Origin: Arenimonas sp. | GTDB taxonomy: Bacteria > Pseudomonadota > Alphaproteobacteria > Rhizobiales > Rhizobiaceae | Length of the DNA: 64,000 bases | Direction: 5' to 3' | Assembly (NCBI GenBank): GCA_019459145.1 | Contig: JAIBEK010000032.1 | Location: 46,001-110,000, forward strand | Shown: positions 1 through 8,781 of the stretch, piece after piece | Layout of the letters: the number at the start of each line of letters is the position of its first letter | Numbering within the stretch: position 1 is the first letter of the stretch | Notes under the pieces: generated by a model | What the model saw: only the letters and a program-made list of their open reading frames with translations | What the model was told of the DNA's origin: nothing | Database searches by the model: none | Position numbers and translations under genes: made by a program

Positions 1-900
1 AATGGCAGCCCGGTCCGCCTGACGGCGATGACTTTGGGGGCCGATGGCACGGACTGTCCCACCAATCCCGATGCCTTCGGCACGGAGACAGTGCTGGCCC
101 TGATCCGCTATGCTCCCCGTGGCAAGCCGACGACCTGGGAGAGCCCGGATGAGGCGCGGGTATGGCGTATTCTCGAACGGCTGCCGACCAGCGACGAGAT
201 GGTCCTGGTGGATGATACTCTGGAGGCCAGCCGTCGCGTACTGCTTGATCAGGCCTATGACATTGTCCGCAAGATGACCGTCGAGGCCCTTCGTGGCCTC
301 GCCGCCTCGGCCCGATCCGGCGGGGACGCAGACCGGCTCGAGGCGGCCGCTCTGAATGTGCCTGCCAGTTTGGACCAGGTGGCTGAGGCCGACAGAATAC
401 TGTTCCACGAAGTCGATCTGTGGCGACTGGTGGCCATCTTGCGCGATGAGGCATCCTTGCCGATCGACCATGATCTTGTGGCGTCCGATGATCTGTCGAT
501 GATCGAGCGCCTGGCCGGTGATCCCGGCGTGGCGGAGGGCACGGCCGATTCGCTGATCCAAACCATGTTCGACCTGTCGCCGGTGGCTTTCTCGATTTCG
601 ACGATCGGCGAGAACAGTTCGCGCTATGTGCGTGTTAACAAGGCCTATCTCGACCTTGTCGGAAAGACATGGGAGTCGATCCGCGGACAGGAAATGGTGT
701 CCTCGGGTCTGGTGATCGACAATTCCGCGCGCGAGGCGCGCCTTGCCTTGCTCGATTGCGAGGGTGGATATTCGGCTGAACGGGCGAGTATCCGCAATGC
801 CGACGGGGTGACAGTCCCCGTGCAGATATCAGCGCGACGGATGAAGCTCGCCGGCAAGCTTTTCGACTTCGAAGTGATAACCGACGTCTCCCATCCATAG
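1..900 (+). CDS. PAS-domain sensory protein, 5' end outside window
   Basis: The reading frame is open from the first base, so the gene starts upstream; the first in-window ATG (base 28) is probably internal. The opening residues (NGSPVRLTAM) look like the last strand of one PAS domain. A mostly helical linker follows. A second PAS fold covers roughly the last 110 residues, from LIQTMFDLSPVAFSIS through a conserved VNKAYLDLVGK segment to the closing strand FEVITDVSHP. No kinase, GGDEF, EAL or HTH output domain is visible before the stop, so any effector would have to lie upstream. Family knowledge says PAS domains sense small ligands or redox state; the ligand here cannot be told. The convergent neighbour is glgX. 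Confidence 0.7.
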   Translation, partial: NGSPVRLTAMTLGADGTDCPTNPDAFGTETVLALIRYAPRGKPTTWESPDEARVWRILERLPTSDEMVLVDDTLEASRRVLLDQAYDIVRKMTVEALRGLAASARSGGDADRLEAAALNVPASLDQVAEADRILFHEVDLWRLVAILRDEASLPIDHDLVASDDLSMIERLAGDPGVAEGTADSLIQTMFDLSPVAFSISTIGENSSRYVRVNKAYLDLVGKTWESIRGQEMVSSGLVIDNSAREARLALLDCEGGYSAERASIRNADGVTVPVQISARRMKLAGKLFDFEVITDVSHP

Positions 901-906
901 AGCGGC

Positions 907-924
907 GGGCGGCAATCGCCGCCC
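907..924. terminator. hairpin between convergent PAS gene and glgX
   Basis: Seven-base-pair GC stem (GGGCGGC / GCCGCCC) with an AATC loop, lying just after the PAS-gene stop and just before the glgX stop. There is no clear T-run on either side, so this is a weak terminator candidate serving both converging genes. Confidence 0.35.
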
Positions 925-934
925 CTTCTGCTCG

Positions 935-3013
935 TCAGGCGCGGCGCAACAGGGCGAGCGAACGTGGCGCAAGGGTCAGATCATGTCCCTCCGCGACGAT
1001 GTCGCCCTCGCCTTCCGGGTCGACCGTCGTCAGTTCGAGCCGCCAGTCGCCACCGCCTGTGTTTGGCAGCTTGAAGGCCATATCCGCGTCGACGGGGTTG
1101 AACAGGATGAGAATCTCGGTCCAGACTCCTTCCAGTTCGGCCAGATCATCGCGCCCGATCTTCAAGGCGAGAGGATTTCCATCGAGCCAATGCTCGGGGC
1201 GTTGGGATCCGCCCTTCACGTTGAACCAGTCGATCACCATTCCATCGCGCCAGCTTCCACGACGCAGCAGCGGCTGCTGCTTTCTGAGCGCTATCAGGCG
1301 GCGGGTGAAATCACGCAGCGCCTCGCAGCCCTGAGGCAGGTTCTCCCAATGCAGCCAGCTGATTTCGCTGTCCTGGCAATAACCATTGTTGTTGCCCATC
1401 TGCGAGCGGCCGAATTCGTCACCGGCAAGCAGCATCGGCGTCCCGTGCGAGAACATCAGCGTCGCCAGAAAATTGCGTTTCTGCCGCTCGCGAAGGGCGT
1501 TGATGCCGTCGTCTTCGGTCGGGCCTTCGGCGCCGTAATTGTGGCTGCGGTTGTCGTTGTGGCCGTCATTGTTGTCTTCGCCGTTGGCCTCGTTGTGCTT
1601 GCCGTCATACGAGACGAGATCGTTGAGGGTGAAGCCGTCATGGGCGGTGATGAAGTTGACACTCGACCAGGGGCGCCGCCCGCGCAGGTCGTAAATGTCG
1701 CCCGAACCCAAGAGGCGGGCGGCGAAATCGGGTGCGCAATTATCCCCGTTCAGCCAGTAGTCCCGGGTCGAGTCACGATACTTGTCGTTCCACTCCGCCC
1801 AGCCAGGCGGGAAGCCGCCGACCTGATATCCGCCGGGGCCGATGTCCCACGGCTCGCCGATCAGCTTGACCTTCGACAGAACCGGGTCCTGCGTGACGGC
1901 ATCGAAGAATCCTCCGCGCTGGTCGAAGCCTTCCGGCTCACGACCGAGGATCGTGCCGAGGTCGAAGCGGAAGCCGTCGACATGCATGTCTTCCGCCCAG
2001 TAGCGCAGGCTGTCCATCACCATCTGCAGCACGCGCGGATGGGAGGTGTTGACGGTGTTTCCGGTGCCGGTGTCGTTGATGTAGTAGCGATGATTGTCGG
2101 GTAGGGTGCGGTAGTAGGAGAAATTGTCGATGCCCTTGAAGGAGAGCGTCGGTCCAAGTTCGTTGCCTTCGGCGGTGTGATTGTAGACGACGTCCAGGAT
2201 CACTTCGATCCCTCCATCGTGGAAGGCGCGCACCATGTCCCTGAAGCCGGTGAGGCCCTTAGGGCCATAATAGCGTGACGCAGGGGCAAAGAAGCCAATC
2301 GTATTGTAACCCCAATAGTTCCGCAGGCCATTTTCCAACAGGTGGCTGTCATCGGGAAAGGCATGGACCGGCAGAAGCTCGATCGAGGTGATGCCGAGGC
2401 TCTTCACGTAGTCGACGGCGGCCTTGTGCCCCAAGCCCTCGAATGTGCCGCGCAGGTTCTCCGGGATTGCCGGGTTAAGCTTGGTGAAACCCTTGACATG
2501 GGTTTCATAGACGATGGTGTCCGCCCAGTGGATCTTGGGGGAACCGTTGTATTCGCGGCTGATCCGTGGATCGATGACCCGGCATTTCGGCATGTCCGAA
2601 CCATTGTCCAACGTGCTGAAGGACAGGTCCTTGTCCTCGCTGTCGATGTCGTAGCCGAAATGCCCCTTGGTCCAGGCGATGTCGCCGACGATCTCTCGCC
2701 CATAGGGGTCGAGCAGCAGCTTGTTGGGATTGAAACGGTGACCGTTGGCCGGATCATAGGGGCCATGGACGCGATAGCCGTAGAGCATGCCCGGCTTGAT
2801 GGCCGGCAAATAGCCGTGCCAAACCTCGTTGGTGTATTCCGGCAGGTCGACGCGGGCGATCTCGGTCTTGCCGCTCTCGTCATAAAGGCAGAGTTCGACC
2901 CGCTCGGCATGGGCCGAGAAGAGCGCGAAGTTCGTGCCCTCTCCATCGAAACGCGCGCCGAGCGCGTGGAATTCGCCAGGCTCCACTGCGAAATTCGTGC
3001 TGCGGGCATCCAT
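935..3013 (-). CDS. glgX: glycogen debranching enzyme GlgX
   Basis: A 692-residue GH13 debranching enzyme that hydrolyses alpha-1,6 branches of glycogen left after phosphorylase action, in the cytoplasm. An N-terminal CBM48-like beta sandwich (about residues 10-110) precedes the barrel. The catalytic triad is visible as the nucleophile Asp in DGFRFDLGTILG, the acid/base Glu in KLIGEPWD and the stabilising Asp in FITAHDGFTLND. The start is placed at MDARSTNFAV because AAAGGA lies eight bases upstream; the frame stays open for 66 more codons, but they do not look like protein. Length fits the GlgX family (about 650-700). It stands alone here, without glgBCAP around it, and diverges from the DUF3008 gene. 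Confidence 0.93.
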   Translation of the reverse strand: MDARSTNFAVEPGEFHALGARFDGEGTNFALFSAHAERVELCLYDESGKTEIARVDLPEYTNEVWHGYLPAIKPGMLYGYRVHGPYDPANGHRFNPNKLLLDPYGREIVGDIAWTKGHFGYDIDSEDKDLSFSTLDNGSDMPKCRVIDPRISREYNGSPKIHWADTIVYETHVKGFTKLNPAIPENLRGTFEGLGHKAAVDYVKSLGITSIELLPVHAFPDDSHLLENGLRNYWGYNTIGFFAPASRYYGPKGLTGFRDMVRAFHDGGIEVILDVVYNHTAEGNELGPTLSFKGIDNFSYYRTLPDNHRYYINDTGTGNTVNTSHPRVLQMVMDSLRYWAEDMHVDGFRFDLGTILGREPEGFDQRGGFFDAVTQDPVLSKVKLIGEPWDIGPGGYQVGGFPPGWAEWNDKYRDSTRDYWLNGDNCAPDFAARLLGSGDIYDLRGRRPWSSVNFITAHDGFTLNDLVSYDGKHNEANGEDNNDGHNDNRSHNYGAEGPTEDDGINALRERQKRNFLATLMFSHGTPMLLAGDEFGRSQMGNNNGYCQDSEISWLHWENLPQGCEALRDFTRRLIALRKQQPLLRRGSWRDGMVIDWFNVKGGSQRPEHWLDGNPLALKIGRDDLAELEGVWTEILILFNPVDADMAFKLPNTGGGDWRLELTTVDPEGEGDIVAEGHDLTLAPRSLALLRRA

Positions 3014-3184
3014 CGTGATTTTCCTTTGGCGGAGAGAGGTGAGCGTGATCGCGCCTCTCAATCCCGCAGTGCGGCATTTTGTTCCGTCGGCCTCGAAAGA
3101 GTGGAGGCAATGCCGGAACTTTGTTGCGGCGACAGGGTTGATCGAGTGGTCGCGCAGCAAGCGCGTGGCAATGAGGAGATCGAC

Positions 3185-3373
3185 ATGCCGGCAAAATCCA
3201 AGGCGCAGCAAAAGGCTGCGGGGGCGGCGCTTTCGGCCAAGCGAGGCGAAACGAAAAAGAGCGAGCTGAAGGGGGCTTCAAGGGACATGGCCAAGTCCAT
3301 GACCGAAGACGAACTCGAAGAGCTCGCTTCGACCAAACGCAAGGGCAAGCCGGAACATGTTTCCGGCAAATAG
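3185..3373 (+). CDS. DUF3008 family small basic protein
   Basis: A 62-residue, lysine-rich, highly charged protein starting MPAKSKAQQKAAGAAL and ending KGKPEHVSGK. This pattern (PAKSKAQQKAAG..., then MTE.ELEELASTKRKG.PEHV) is what I recognise as the DUF3008 family, common in rhizobia and often near stress-response genes. Its function is not established. The start is supported by an AGGAG box seven bases upstream of the ATG. The same frame is open far upstream, opposite glgX, but that part is antisense noise. The SDR gene follows 26 bases downstream, so the two may be co-transcribed. Confidence 0.8.
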   Translation: MPAKSKAQQKAAGAALSAKRGETKKSELKGASRDMAKSMTEDELEELASTKRKGKPEHVSGK

Positions 3374-3399
3374 GCGGCGACCAGTACCAGGGGGACGAG

Positions 3400-4182
3400 A
3401 TGGAGTTTCACGGCAAGGTGGCGCTGGTGACAGGCGCCGGTTCGGGCATCGGCAAGGCTTCGGCGATCCTGTTGGCCGCGCGAGGCGCCTTCGTCGGCCT
3501 TTTGGGCCGAACCGAAGATGAATTGCGAGAGGTCCTGGCGGCAATCGAGAAGGCCGGTGGCCAAGGGCGGGTGCTGCTCGCCGACATCAGTGACGAAGCT
3601 GCGATGCGTGATGCCGTCGAAGGGCTGTGGTCGGTCGCGGGGCGGCTCGACATGGTCGTTGCCAATGCCGGCATCAACGGCACCTGGGCACCCATCGATG
3701 AACTGAGGCCGGAAGAATTCGACCAGACGATTTCGGTTAATCTTCGCGGCACCTACCTGACGTTGCACCACGCGGTGCCAAGGCTCAAGCGGTCGGGTGG
3801 TGGGTCGATCGTCGTCGTATCCTCGATCAACGGCACGCGGACCTTCACCTCGCCGGGGGCGACGGCCTATTCGGCGACGAAGGCGGCCCAACTTGCCATG
3901 GTGCAGCAATTGGCGCTGGAACTCGGGCAGGACAAGATCCGCATCAACGCGGTCTGCCCCGGTGCCATCTCCACGTCGATCGACGACAATACGAGGATGC
4001 GCAGTCGCGAAGATGCGGAGGTGCCCGTGCACTTCCCCGAGGGCGATATTCCGCTGACCGGAGGAAAGCCCGGCGAGGCCGAAGAGGTGGCTGAACTCAT
4101 CGCATTCCTTGTCTCCGATCGCGCGCGGCATGTCACCGGCACGCCGATCTGGATCGACGGGGGCCAGAGCCTGCTGCGCTGA
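3400..4182 (+). CDS. SDR family NAD(P)-dependent oxidoreductase
   Basis: A classical short-chain dehydrogenase of 260 residues with a Rossmann fold. The cofactor motif TGAGSGIG is at residues 11-18, NAG at 89-91, a catalytic Ser near 142, and the YxxxK pair at Tyr157 and Lys161. The C-terminal end GTPIWIDGGQSLLR is typical of the FabG-like group. The Arg/Thr pair after the second strand (GRTED) suggests NADP preference, which is an inference. The substrate cannot be predicted. An AGGGGGA ribosome site precedes the ATG. It lies directly after the DUF3008 gene and converges on the mgtC-like gene. Confidence 0.88.
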   Translation: MEFHGKVALVTGAGSGIGKASAILLAARGAFVGLLGRTEDELREVLAAIEKAGGQGRVLLADISDEAAMRDAVEGLWSVAGRLDMVVANAGINGTWAPIDELRPEEFDQTISVNLRGTYLTLHHAVPRLKRSGGGSIVVVSSINGTRTFTSPGATAYSATKAAQLAMVQQLALELGQDKIRINAVCPGAISTSIDDNTRMRSREDAEVPVHFPEGDIPLTGGKPGEAEEVAELIAFLVSDRARHVTGTPIWIDGGQSLLR

Positions 4183-4206
4183 CCGAGCCAGGGCTTGGCC
4201 GGTGCA

Positions 4207-4222
4207 TTGCACCTCGGTGCAA
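4207..4222. terminator. short hairpin between convergent SDR and MgtC genes
   Basis: Inverted repeat TTGCACC-TC-GGTGCAA in the 61-base gap between two converging genes. The loop is only two bases and no T-run follows, so it may be a terminator or a chance palindrome. Confidence 0.25.
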
Positions 4223-4243
4223 ATCGTCATCCAGAAGCGAACA

Positions 4244-4729
4244 CTAATCGGCGTCGTCCGGCGCGATATGCGCGCCGATGCCCTGGAGAAGCCAGAGCAC
4301 GAACAGGGCCAGTGCCGTGGCGACCAGGCTGATGTGCCAGAAACCGAGACCGGCGGCGAGGCCGATCGAACCGGAAAACCATAGGCCGGCCCCGGTCGTG
4401 AGGCCGCGAACCTCGCCCTTGGAAAATACGATCATGCCGGCGGCGAGGAAGGCCACGCCGGCGGTGATGGCCTCAATCAGGCGGAGCGGATCGACGCGGG
4501 CGGCCTCGCCCTGAAACGCTTCGTGATGGGCGATCTCGATCGTGAGAATGGCCACGATGGCGCTGGAGAGACAGACCAGGATATGGGTGCGAAGCCCCGC
4601 GGCCGTGTTCTTGCGCTCACGCTCGAAGCCGATTGCCGCTCCACAAACCATGGCGATCAGCAGCCTCATGATGATTACGGAGAGCGGCAGGGTGGTCTGC
4701 GTGGCAAAATATGGATCGAGTTCCGGCAT
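4244..4729 (-). CDS. MgtC/SapB family membrane protein
   Basis: A 161-residue integral membrane protein with about five hydrophobic segments. The MgtC family signature is clear: a first helix ending in GAAIGFERERK, then GLRTHILVCLSSA, then ITAGVAFLAAGMIV and GLTTGAGLWFSGSIGLAAGLGF. Family members help cells survive low magnesium or the inside of hosts, and some modulate the F1Fo ATP synthase; most soil homologues are uncharacterised. The long soluble C-terminal domain of Salmonella MgtC is missing, as in the short SapB-like forms. No magnesium leader could be recognised upstream. Confidence 0.88.
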   Translation of the reverse strand: MPELDPYFATQTTLPLSVIIMRLLIAMVCGAAIGFERERKNTAAGLRTHILVCLSSAIVAILTIEIAHHEAFQGEAARVDPLRLIEAITAGVAFLAAGMIVFSKGEVRGLTTGAGLWFSGSIGLAAGLGFWHISLVATALALFVLWLLQGIGAHIAPDDAD

Positions 4730-4830
4730 GGGTGGAATCCTCGAGGGCGACGGATGATTGTCGCCTGGAAACGGTAGAGGACGCGCCGGCTGGAGCCGGC
4801 ACGTCCCGTTATCTTCCGTTGAAGAAGGCT

Positions 4831-5217
4831 CTAATGGCGATTGGCGCCAGCGGTCGAGGAATAGGTGGCCGAAACCGGGTCGCTGGCGGGGAAGGTATCG
4901 ATCAGGCCTTCATCGACCTGCTGGTCCAATTCCGCTTCATCCTGGGCGCGACGGGCGCTGAGAACGGCGTCCGATACGCTGTCATCGCCTTCCTGCGACG
5001 GCGTGCGGGCATTCTCCTTCATGGGTTCTGCGCCGAACGATCCGACCTGCACCAGCAGTGCACGCGCCTTTTCAAGGGCATTGTCACGGCTCAGTTCGCC
5101 GCTCTGACCCTGTTTCATCCGTACCGAAACGACTTCGCCTCCGTCACCGACGAATTCGACGGTGAAGCCCGGTACGCCGCCCATGTCTTCATGAACCTGT
5201 GTATCAATGATCTGCAT
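4831..5217 (-). CDS. conserved hypothetical acidic protein
   Basis: A 128-residue soluble acidic protein of unknown function. The N-terminal half (MQIIDTQVHEDMGGVPGF, then VEFVGDGGEVVSVRMKQ) reads like a small beta-rich domain. The C-terminal tail contains DEGLIDTFPASDPVSA, a short motif I recognise as recurrent in small rhizobial proteins. The ATG chosen has GGAG seven bases upstream; a TTG start seven codons earlier is possible but lacks a ribosome site. It is followed after a 101-base gap by the MgtC-like gene on the same strand. Confidence 0.65.
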   Translation of the reverse strand: MQIIDTQVHEDMGGVPGFTVEFVGDGGEVVSVRMKQGQSGELSRDNALEKARALLVQVGSFGAEPMKENARTPSQEGDDSVSDAVLSARRAQDEAELDQQVDEGLIDTFPASDPVSATYSSTAGANRH

Positions 5218-5450
5218 GGCAGTTCTCCATCTTGGCAATCCGAATAGGAACGCCTGGATGGGCGACAGGTTCCATCGCCGATCGGCGATATGACGGTCCT
5301 TGATGAATTTGAAGGGTGAGCAAGCGGGTTACCACCGCTGATAGCCCCGGTGTAGAGCGAAACCCTTTGTTTACCAAGTTGTTCGCGAATTGATTAAAAG
5401 CTGAAACAAACTTCGAGTTGCAGGCGTTGTGCGGTCAAAGGAGTAAAGCC

Positions 5451-5843
5451 ATGCCGCTCAGAAACGGAATTCAGACCGATACGATCCTCATCGTCGAGGA
5501 TGACGTCTTCATTTCCATGGATGCCGCCGACAGTGTTTCGCGGGCCGGGGTCAATGTCGTGACGGCCGAGACGGTCCATGATGCACTCGACATTCTCGAG
5601 AACGAGGACATCTCGGCCGCCATCCTGGACTTCCAGGTTCGCGACGGCGCGGTTACGCCGATCGTCGAGGAATTGCGCAGGAAGGGCATTCCCTTTCGGA
5701 TCGTGTCAGGCTCGCCGCTTGCCGAAATTGCCGCCAAGGGTATTCCGACCGGCCTTTGCGCGCCGAAGCCAGCCGACTATTTCAAGGTGCTTGTCTCGCT
5801 GATCAGCGACCGGCCCTGGACAGCGCTGCGCCCGAGCCATTGA
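5451..5843 (+). CDS. stand-alone response regulator receiver protein
   Basis: A 130-residue single-domain CheY-like receiver. The acidic pocket is EDD near residues 16-18, the phospho-acceptor Asp is in AAILDFQV, the switch Ser is in RIVSGSP, and the conserved Lys is in CAPKPADYF. No output domain follows. Rhizobial relatives of this shape often act as phosphate sinks or partners of HWE-type histidine kinases; no kinase lies next to it, so its partner is unknown. An AAAGGAG box precedes the ATG by seven bases and fixes the start. The 233-base upstream gap shows no other gene. Confidence 0.85.
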   Translation: MPLRNGIQTDTILIVEDDVFISMDAADSVSRAGVNVVTAETVHDALDILENEDISAAILDFQVRDGAVTPIVEELRRKGIPFRIVSGSPLAEIAAKGIPTGLCAPKPADYFKVLVSLISDRPWTALRPSH

Positions 5844-5855
5844 TCGTGCGCCCCC

Positions 5856-6476
5856 TCATGGGCGCTTGTCGAGAAGGCGTGTCAGCGTGCGCTCGACCAC
5901 ATCGACCATCACCATCGTCTGGTGATCGACTTCGATATTCAAACGGTCGCCCGGCTTGTAGCGCGGAAATGTCGTCTGCCGCAGCGTTTCCGGGATGAGA
6001 TTGATCTGAAAGACGTCGCCTTCAGCCTCTGCCACGGTCAGGCTGGCGCCGTTCACTGCGAGAAAACCGCGCGGGAAGATATATTTTGACCAGTCCTGCG
6101 GCACGGAGAAGCGAACGAAGGCGCCCGGCATTTCGCTTTTGGCCGCGACAAGCGTGGCCGTGGTGGCAATATGCCCGGCGATCGCGTGGCCGCCATTTTC
6201 ATCCGTGGGCTTGGCCGAGCGCTCGATGTTGACGCTGTCACCGATTGTCAGGTCGCCGAGATTGGTCCGCTCCAGAGTTGCATCCATCGCATCGAATGTC
6301 ACAGTGGTGCCGTTGATCGACGTCGCCGACAGGCAGACGCCCTCGACCGAGACGCTGCCGCCGATCTGCAATCCTTCGACCAGGCGTTCGGGAAACGCGA
6401 TGTGAAATTCGGTGTAGCCGTCATGGCGGACGATGTTGATGACGGGGGCAACCGCCTGAACGATACCGGTATACAT
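5856..6476 (-). CDS. ribE: riboflavin synthase, E. coli-type
   Basis: A 206-residue protein with the two tandem lumazine-binding barrels of riboflavin synthase, which dismutates two 6,7-dimethyl-8-ribityllumazines to riboflavin. The N-terminal YTGIVQAV motif, ENGGHAIAGHIATTATL and the second-barrel VNGASLTVAEAE and ETLRQTTF segments are visible. The GHIxTTA form matches the E. coli RibE branch rather than the GHVDG form common in alphaproteobacteria, so it may be a second, transferred copy (inference). The ATG has AGGAAGAG upstream. No other rib gene is nearby, and I found no FMN riboswitch in its leader. Confidence 0.88.
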   Translation of the reverse strand: MYTGIVQAVAPVINIVRHDGYTEFHIAFPERLVEGLQIGGSVSVEGVCLSATSINGTTVTFDAMDATLERTNLGDLTIGDSVNIERSAKPTDENGGHAIAGHIATTATLVAAKSEMPGAFVRFSVPQDWSKYIFPRGFLAVNGASLTVAEAEGDVFQINLIPETLRQTTFPRYKPGDRLNIEVDHQTMVMVDVVERTLTRLLDKRP

Positions 6477-6717
6477 GTCTCTTCCTGTGTTCTGCGCCCG
6501 GTGCCTGAGCGCCTGTAGCGGTCTGCGGCAAAGGTAATGTCCGGCTCGGCAAAGACAACCATCTAAACGGGACACTGTGTCAAGTTTTCCGCACCGGCCG
6601 GCGCCGGCGTCCAGGCTCGATCTTGCCCTGGTCAAAGCACGGGCGCTATAGCTCAGCATTGCTGTTGCGGGGCAAACAATTTCTTTGATCTGTCACGAAG
6701 GGACGCTAGGCTCGGGC

Positions 6718-7641
6718 ATGTCGAAAATTCTCTCCATCGCGCTCAATCCCGCCATCGATATTTCCAGTGACGCCGACAAGGTGCGGCACACTCACAAGAC
6801 CCGCACCCATAACCAGCGCCAGCATGCCGGTGGCGGCGGCATCAATGTCGCGCGGGTGATCGTCGAGCTGGGGGGCGATTGCGATTTGCTCTATCTGTCG
6901 GGCGGCGCCACTGGCACCCTTCTCGAGGCCATGCTGCGTCCCCTGGGCATTCGCCAGCATGCGTTTCCGATCCACGACCCCGTGCGGGTCGCCTACAATG
7001 TGCGCGAACTCTCGACCAATCTCGAATATCGTTTCGTGCCGGAAGGGCCGCAGGTCACCGAGGCGGAACTGGAGCCGGTCTTCGAGCTTCTGGAAAACAC
7101 GGATGCGGATTATATCGTGGCCAGCGGCAGCCTTCCGCGCGGCGTTGGTGACGGTACCTATGCGCGCATGGCCGAAATTGCCGCCGCCAAGAAAGCCCGC
7201 CTTATCCTCGACACATCCGGCGAGGCTTTGCACGAGACGCTGTCGAAGGCGAACGTCTTCCTCGTCAAGCCGAGCCTTGGCGAACTGGCGAGCTTCGTCG
7301 GTCAGAAGATCGATCACGACAATGCGGGATCTGCCGCCCAGGCCGTCGTGCGCAGCGGGGCCGCGGACTATATCGCGGTCACGCTGGGCGGTGACGGTGC
7401 GATCCTCGTCGGTGCCGACATGATCCAGCGGGTGCCGGCGATCGAAGTACCGATCCAATCCGCCGTCGGTGCGGGCGACAGTTTCGTCGCGGCGATGACC
7501 TGGTCACTGGCGGAGGGCCACGACATCGGCGAGGCATTCCGCTTTGGCCTGGCAGCCGGGGCCGCCGCGGTCATGACATCGGGGACGGAGCTATGCCGTC
7601 GTGCGGACGTGCTGGCCCTTTACGAGGCCAACAAGGGTTGA
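6718..7641 (+). CDS. pfkB: PfkB-family hexose kinase (1-phosphofructokinase / Pfk-2 type)
   Basis: A 307-residue ribokinase-superfamily kinase that phosphorylates a sugar phosphate. It starts SKILSIALNPAIDIS, typical of the FruK/PfkB/LacC group, has the substrate-binding glycine run HAGGGGINVARV, and ends with the catalytic-Asp signature SAVGAGDSFVAAM. The substrate may be fructose-6-phosphate, fructose-1-phosphate or tagatose-6-phosphate; no PTS fructose gene is next door, so I cannot choose. The ATG before SKIL is preferred over an upstream in-frame start because homologues begin here. It diverges from ribE and converges on the sugar ABC operon. Confidence 0.87.
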   Translation: MSKILSIALNPAIDISSDADKVRHTHKTRTHNQRQHAGGGGINVARVIVELGGDCDLLYLSGGATGTLLEAMLRPLGIRQHAFPIHDPVRVAYNVRELSTNLEYRFVPEGPQVTEAELEPVFELLENTDADYIVASGSLPRGVGDGTYARMAEIAAAKKARLILDTSGEALHETLSKANVFLVKPSLGELASFVGQKIDHDNAGSAAQAVVRSGAADYIAVTLGGDGAILVGADMIQRVPAIEVPIQSAVGAGDSFVAAMTWSLAEGHDIGEAFRFGLAAGAAAVMTSGTELCRRADVLALYEANKG

Positions 7642-7667
7642 GCTTCGCTGTCTGAACCGCCAACCGC

Positions 7668-8777
7668 CTAGAGCCGCATGCCGGTCTTCCCGTCGAACAG
7701 CTTGGCCTTGCCCATATTGACCTCGAAACGGAAGATATCGCCGGGCTTGACGCGCTCTTCGGGCCTCACCCGGGCGATCGCTTCCATTCCGCCGAGCGTG
7801 AAGACCAGCATCGTATCCGGACCGGTCGGCTCGACCACGTCGACGGCGCGCTCGAAGACGAACAGGTCGGATTGCGGCGCGCCGTGGGCACCGACATGGG
7901 TGATCGTTTCGGGGCGGAGGCCGAGATGGATCTCCTCGCCCTCTCGTCCCTTGACCTTTGCCGCCTGCTCCGGCCCGAGGGGAAAGCGGATCGTGCCTTC
8001 CTCGTCGGCGACGTCGATCGCATAGCCCTCCTCGTTGACGACCTTGCCCTTGACGATGTTCATCGACGGCGAGCCCATGAAGCCTGCGACGAAAAGGTCG
8101 ACGGGATTTTCATAGATCTCCTCGGGCGTGCCGAACTGGCGGACATGGCCGTTGTCCATGACGGCGATGCGCGAGGCGAGCGTCATGGCCTCGATCTGAT
8201 CGTGGGTCACGTAGACGATGGTCTTGCCGAGGCGCAGGTGCAGTTTCTTCACTTCCGTGCGCATTTCGATGCGCAGCTTGGCGTCGAGGTTGGAGAGGGG
8301 CTCGTCGAACAGGAAGACGTCCGGGTTGCGCACCAGGGCGCGCCCCATGGCGACGCGCTGGCGCTGGCCCCCTGAGAGTTGCCCCGGCTTGCGGTCGAGA
8401 AGCTGCTCGATATGCAGAAGCTGGGAGACATCGGCGAGCGCCTTGTCCTGCACGGCGCGATCGACACCACGGGTCTGCATGCCGAAGGTGATGTTCTCCT
8501 GCACGGTCTTGGTTGGATAGAGCGCATAGGACTGGAACACCATGGCGATGTTGCGGTCCTTCGGCGGCACGTCGTTGACCAGCGTATCGCCGATGCGGAT
8601 CTCGCCGCTGGTCAGGGTCTCCAGTCCGGCGATGAGGTTGAGCAGGGTCGACTTGCCGCAGCCGGACGGCCCGACCAGCACGACGAATTCGCCGTCGTCG
8701 AGATCGATGCTTACCCCCTTGATGACTTCGACATTGCCGAATTTCTTCCAGACGTCGCGCAGTTCGACTTTCGCCAT
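7668..8777 (-). CDS. gtsD: sugar ABC transporter ATP-binding protein (MsmK/GtsD type)
   Basis: A 369-residue CUT1-family ATPase that powers sugar import. The Walker A is GPSGCGKST, the ABC signature LSGGQRQRVAMGRALV, and Walker B is VFLFDEPLSNLDA followed by the switch His in VTHDQ. The C-terminal 120 residues form the TOBE/MalK regulatory domain. It is the last gene of a four-gene operon and follows the second permease by four bases. By context it is the GtsD-like subunit; MsmK-type ATPases sometimes serve several porters. Confidence 0.92.
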   Translation of the reverse strand: MAKVELRDVWKKFGNVEVIKGVSIDLDDGEFVVLVGPSGCGKSTLLNLIAGLETLTSGEIRIGDTLVNDVPPKDRNIAMVFQSYALYPTKTVQENITFGMQTRGVDRAVQDKALADVSQLLHIEQLLDRKPGQLSGGQRQRVAMGRALVRNPDVFLFDEPLSNLDAKLRIEMRTEVKKLHLRLGKTIVYVTHDQIEAMTLASRIAVMDNGHVRQFGTPEEIYENPVDLFVAGFMGSPSMNIVKGKVVNEEGYAIDVADEEGTIRFPLGPEQAAKVKGREGEEIHLGLRPETITHVGAHGAPQSDLFVFERAVDVVEPTGPDTMLVFTLGGMEAIARVRPEERVKPGDIFRFEVNMGKAKLFDGKTGMRL

Positions 8778-8781
8778 TTCA

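Noticed and set aside
2342..3184. Long plus-strand frame leading into the DUF3008 gene
   Set aside because: It is antisense to glgX; the family-like sequence begins only at the ATG with an AGGAG site.
3014..3211. 66-codon N-terminal extension of GlgX
   Set aside because: Not similar to the family N-terminus, and the internal ATG has a good ribosome site.
6477..6717. FMN riboswitch in the ribE leader
   Set aside because: None of the conserved FMN-element blocks could be found on the minus strand.
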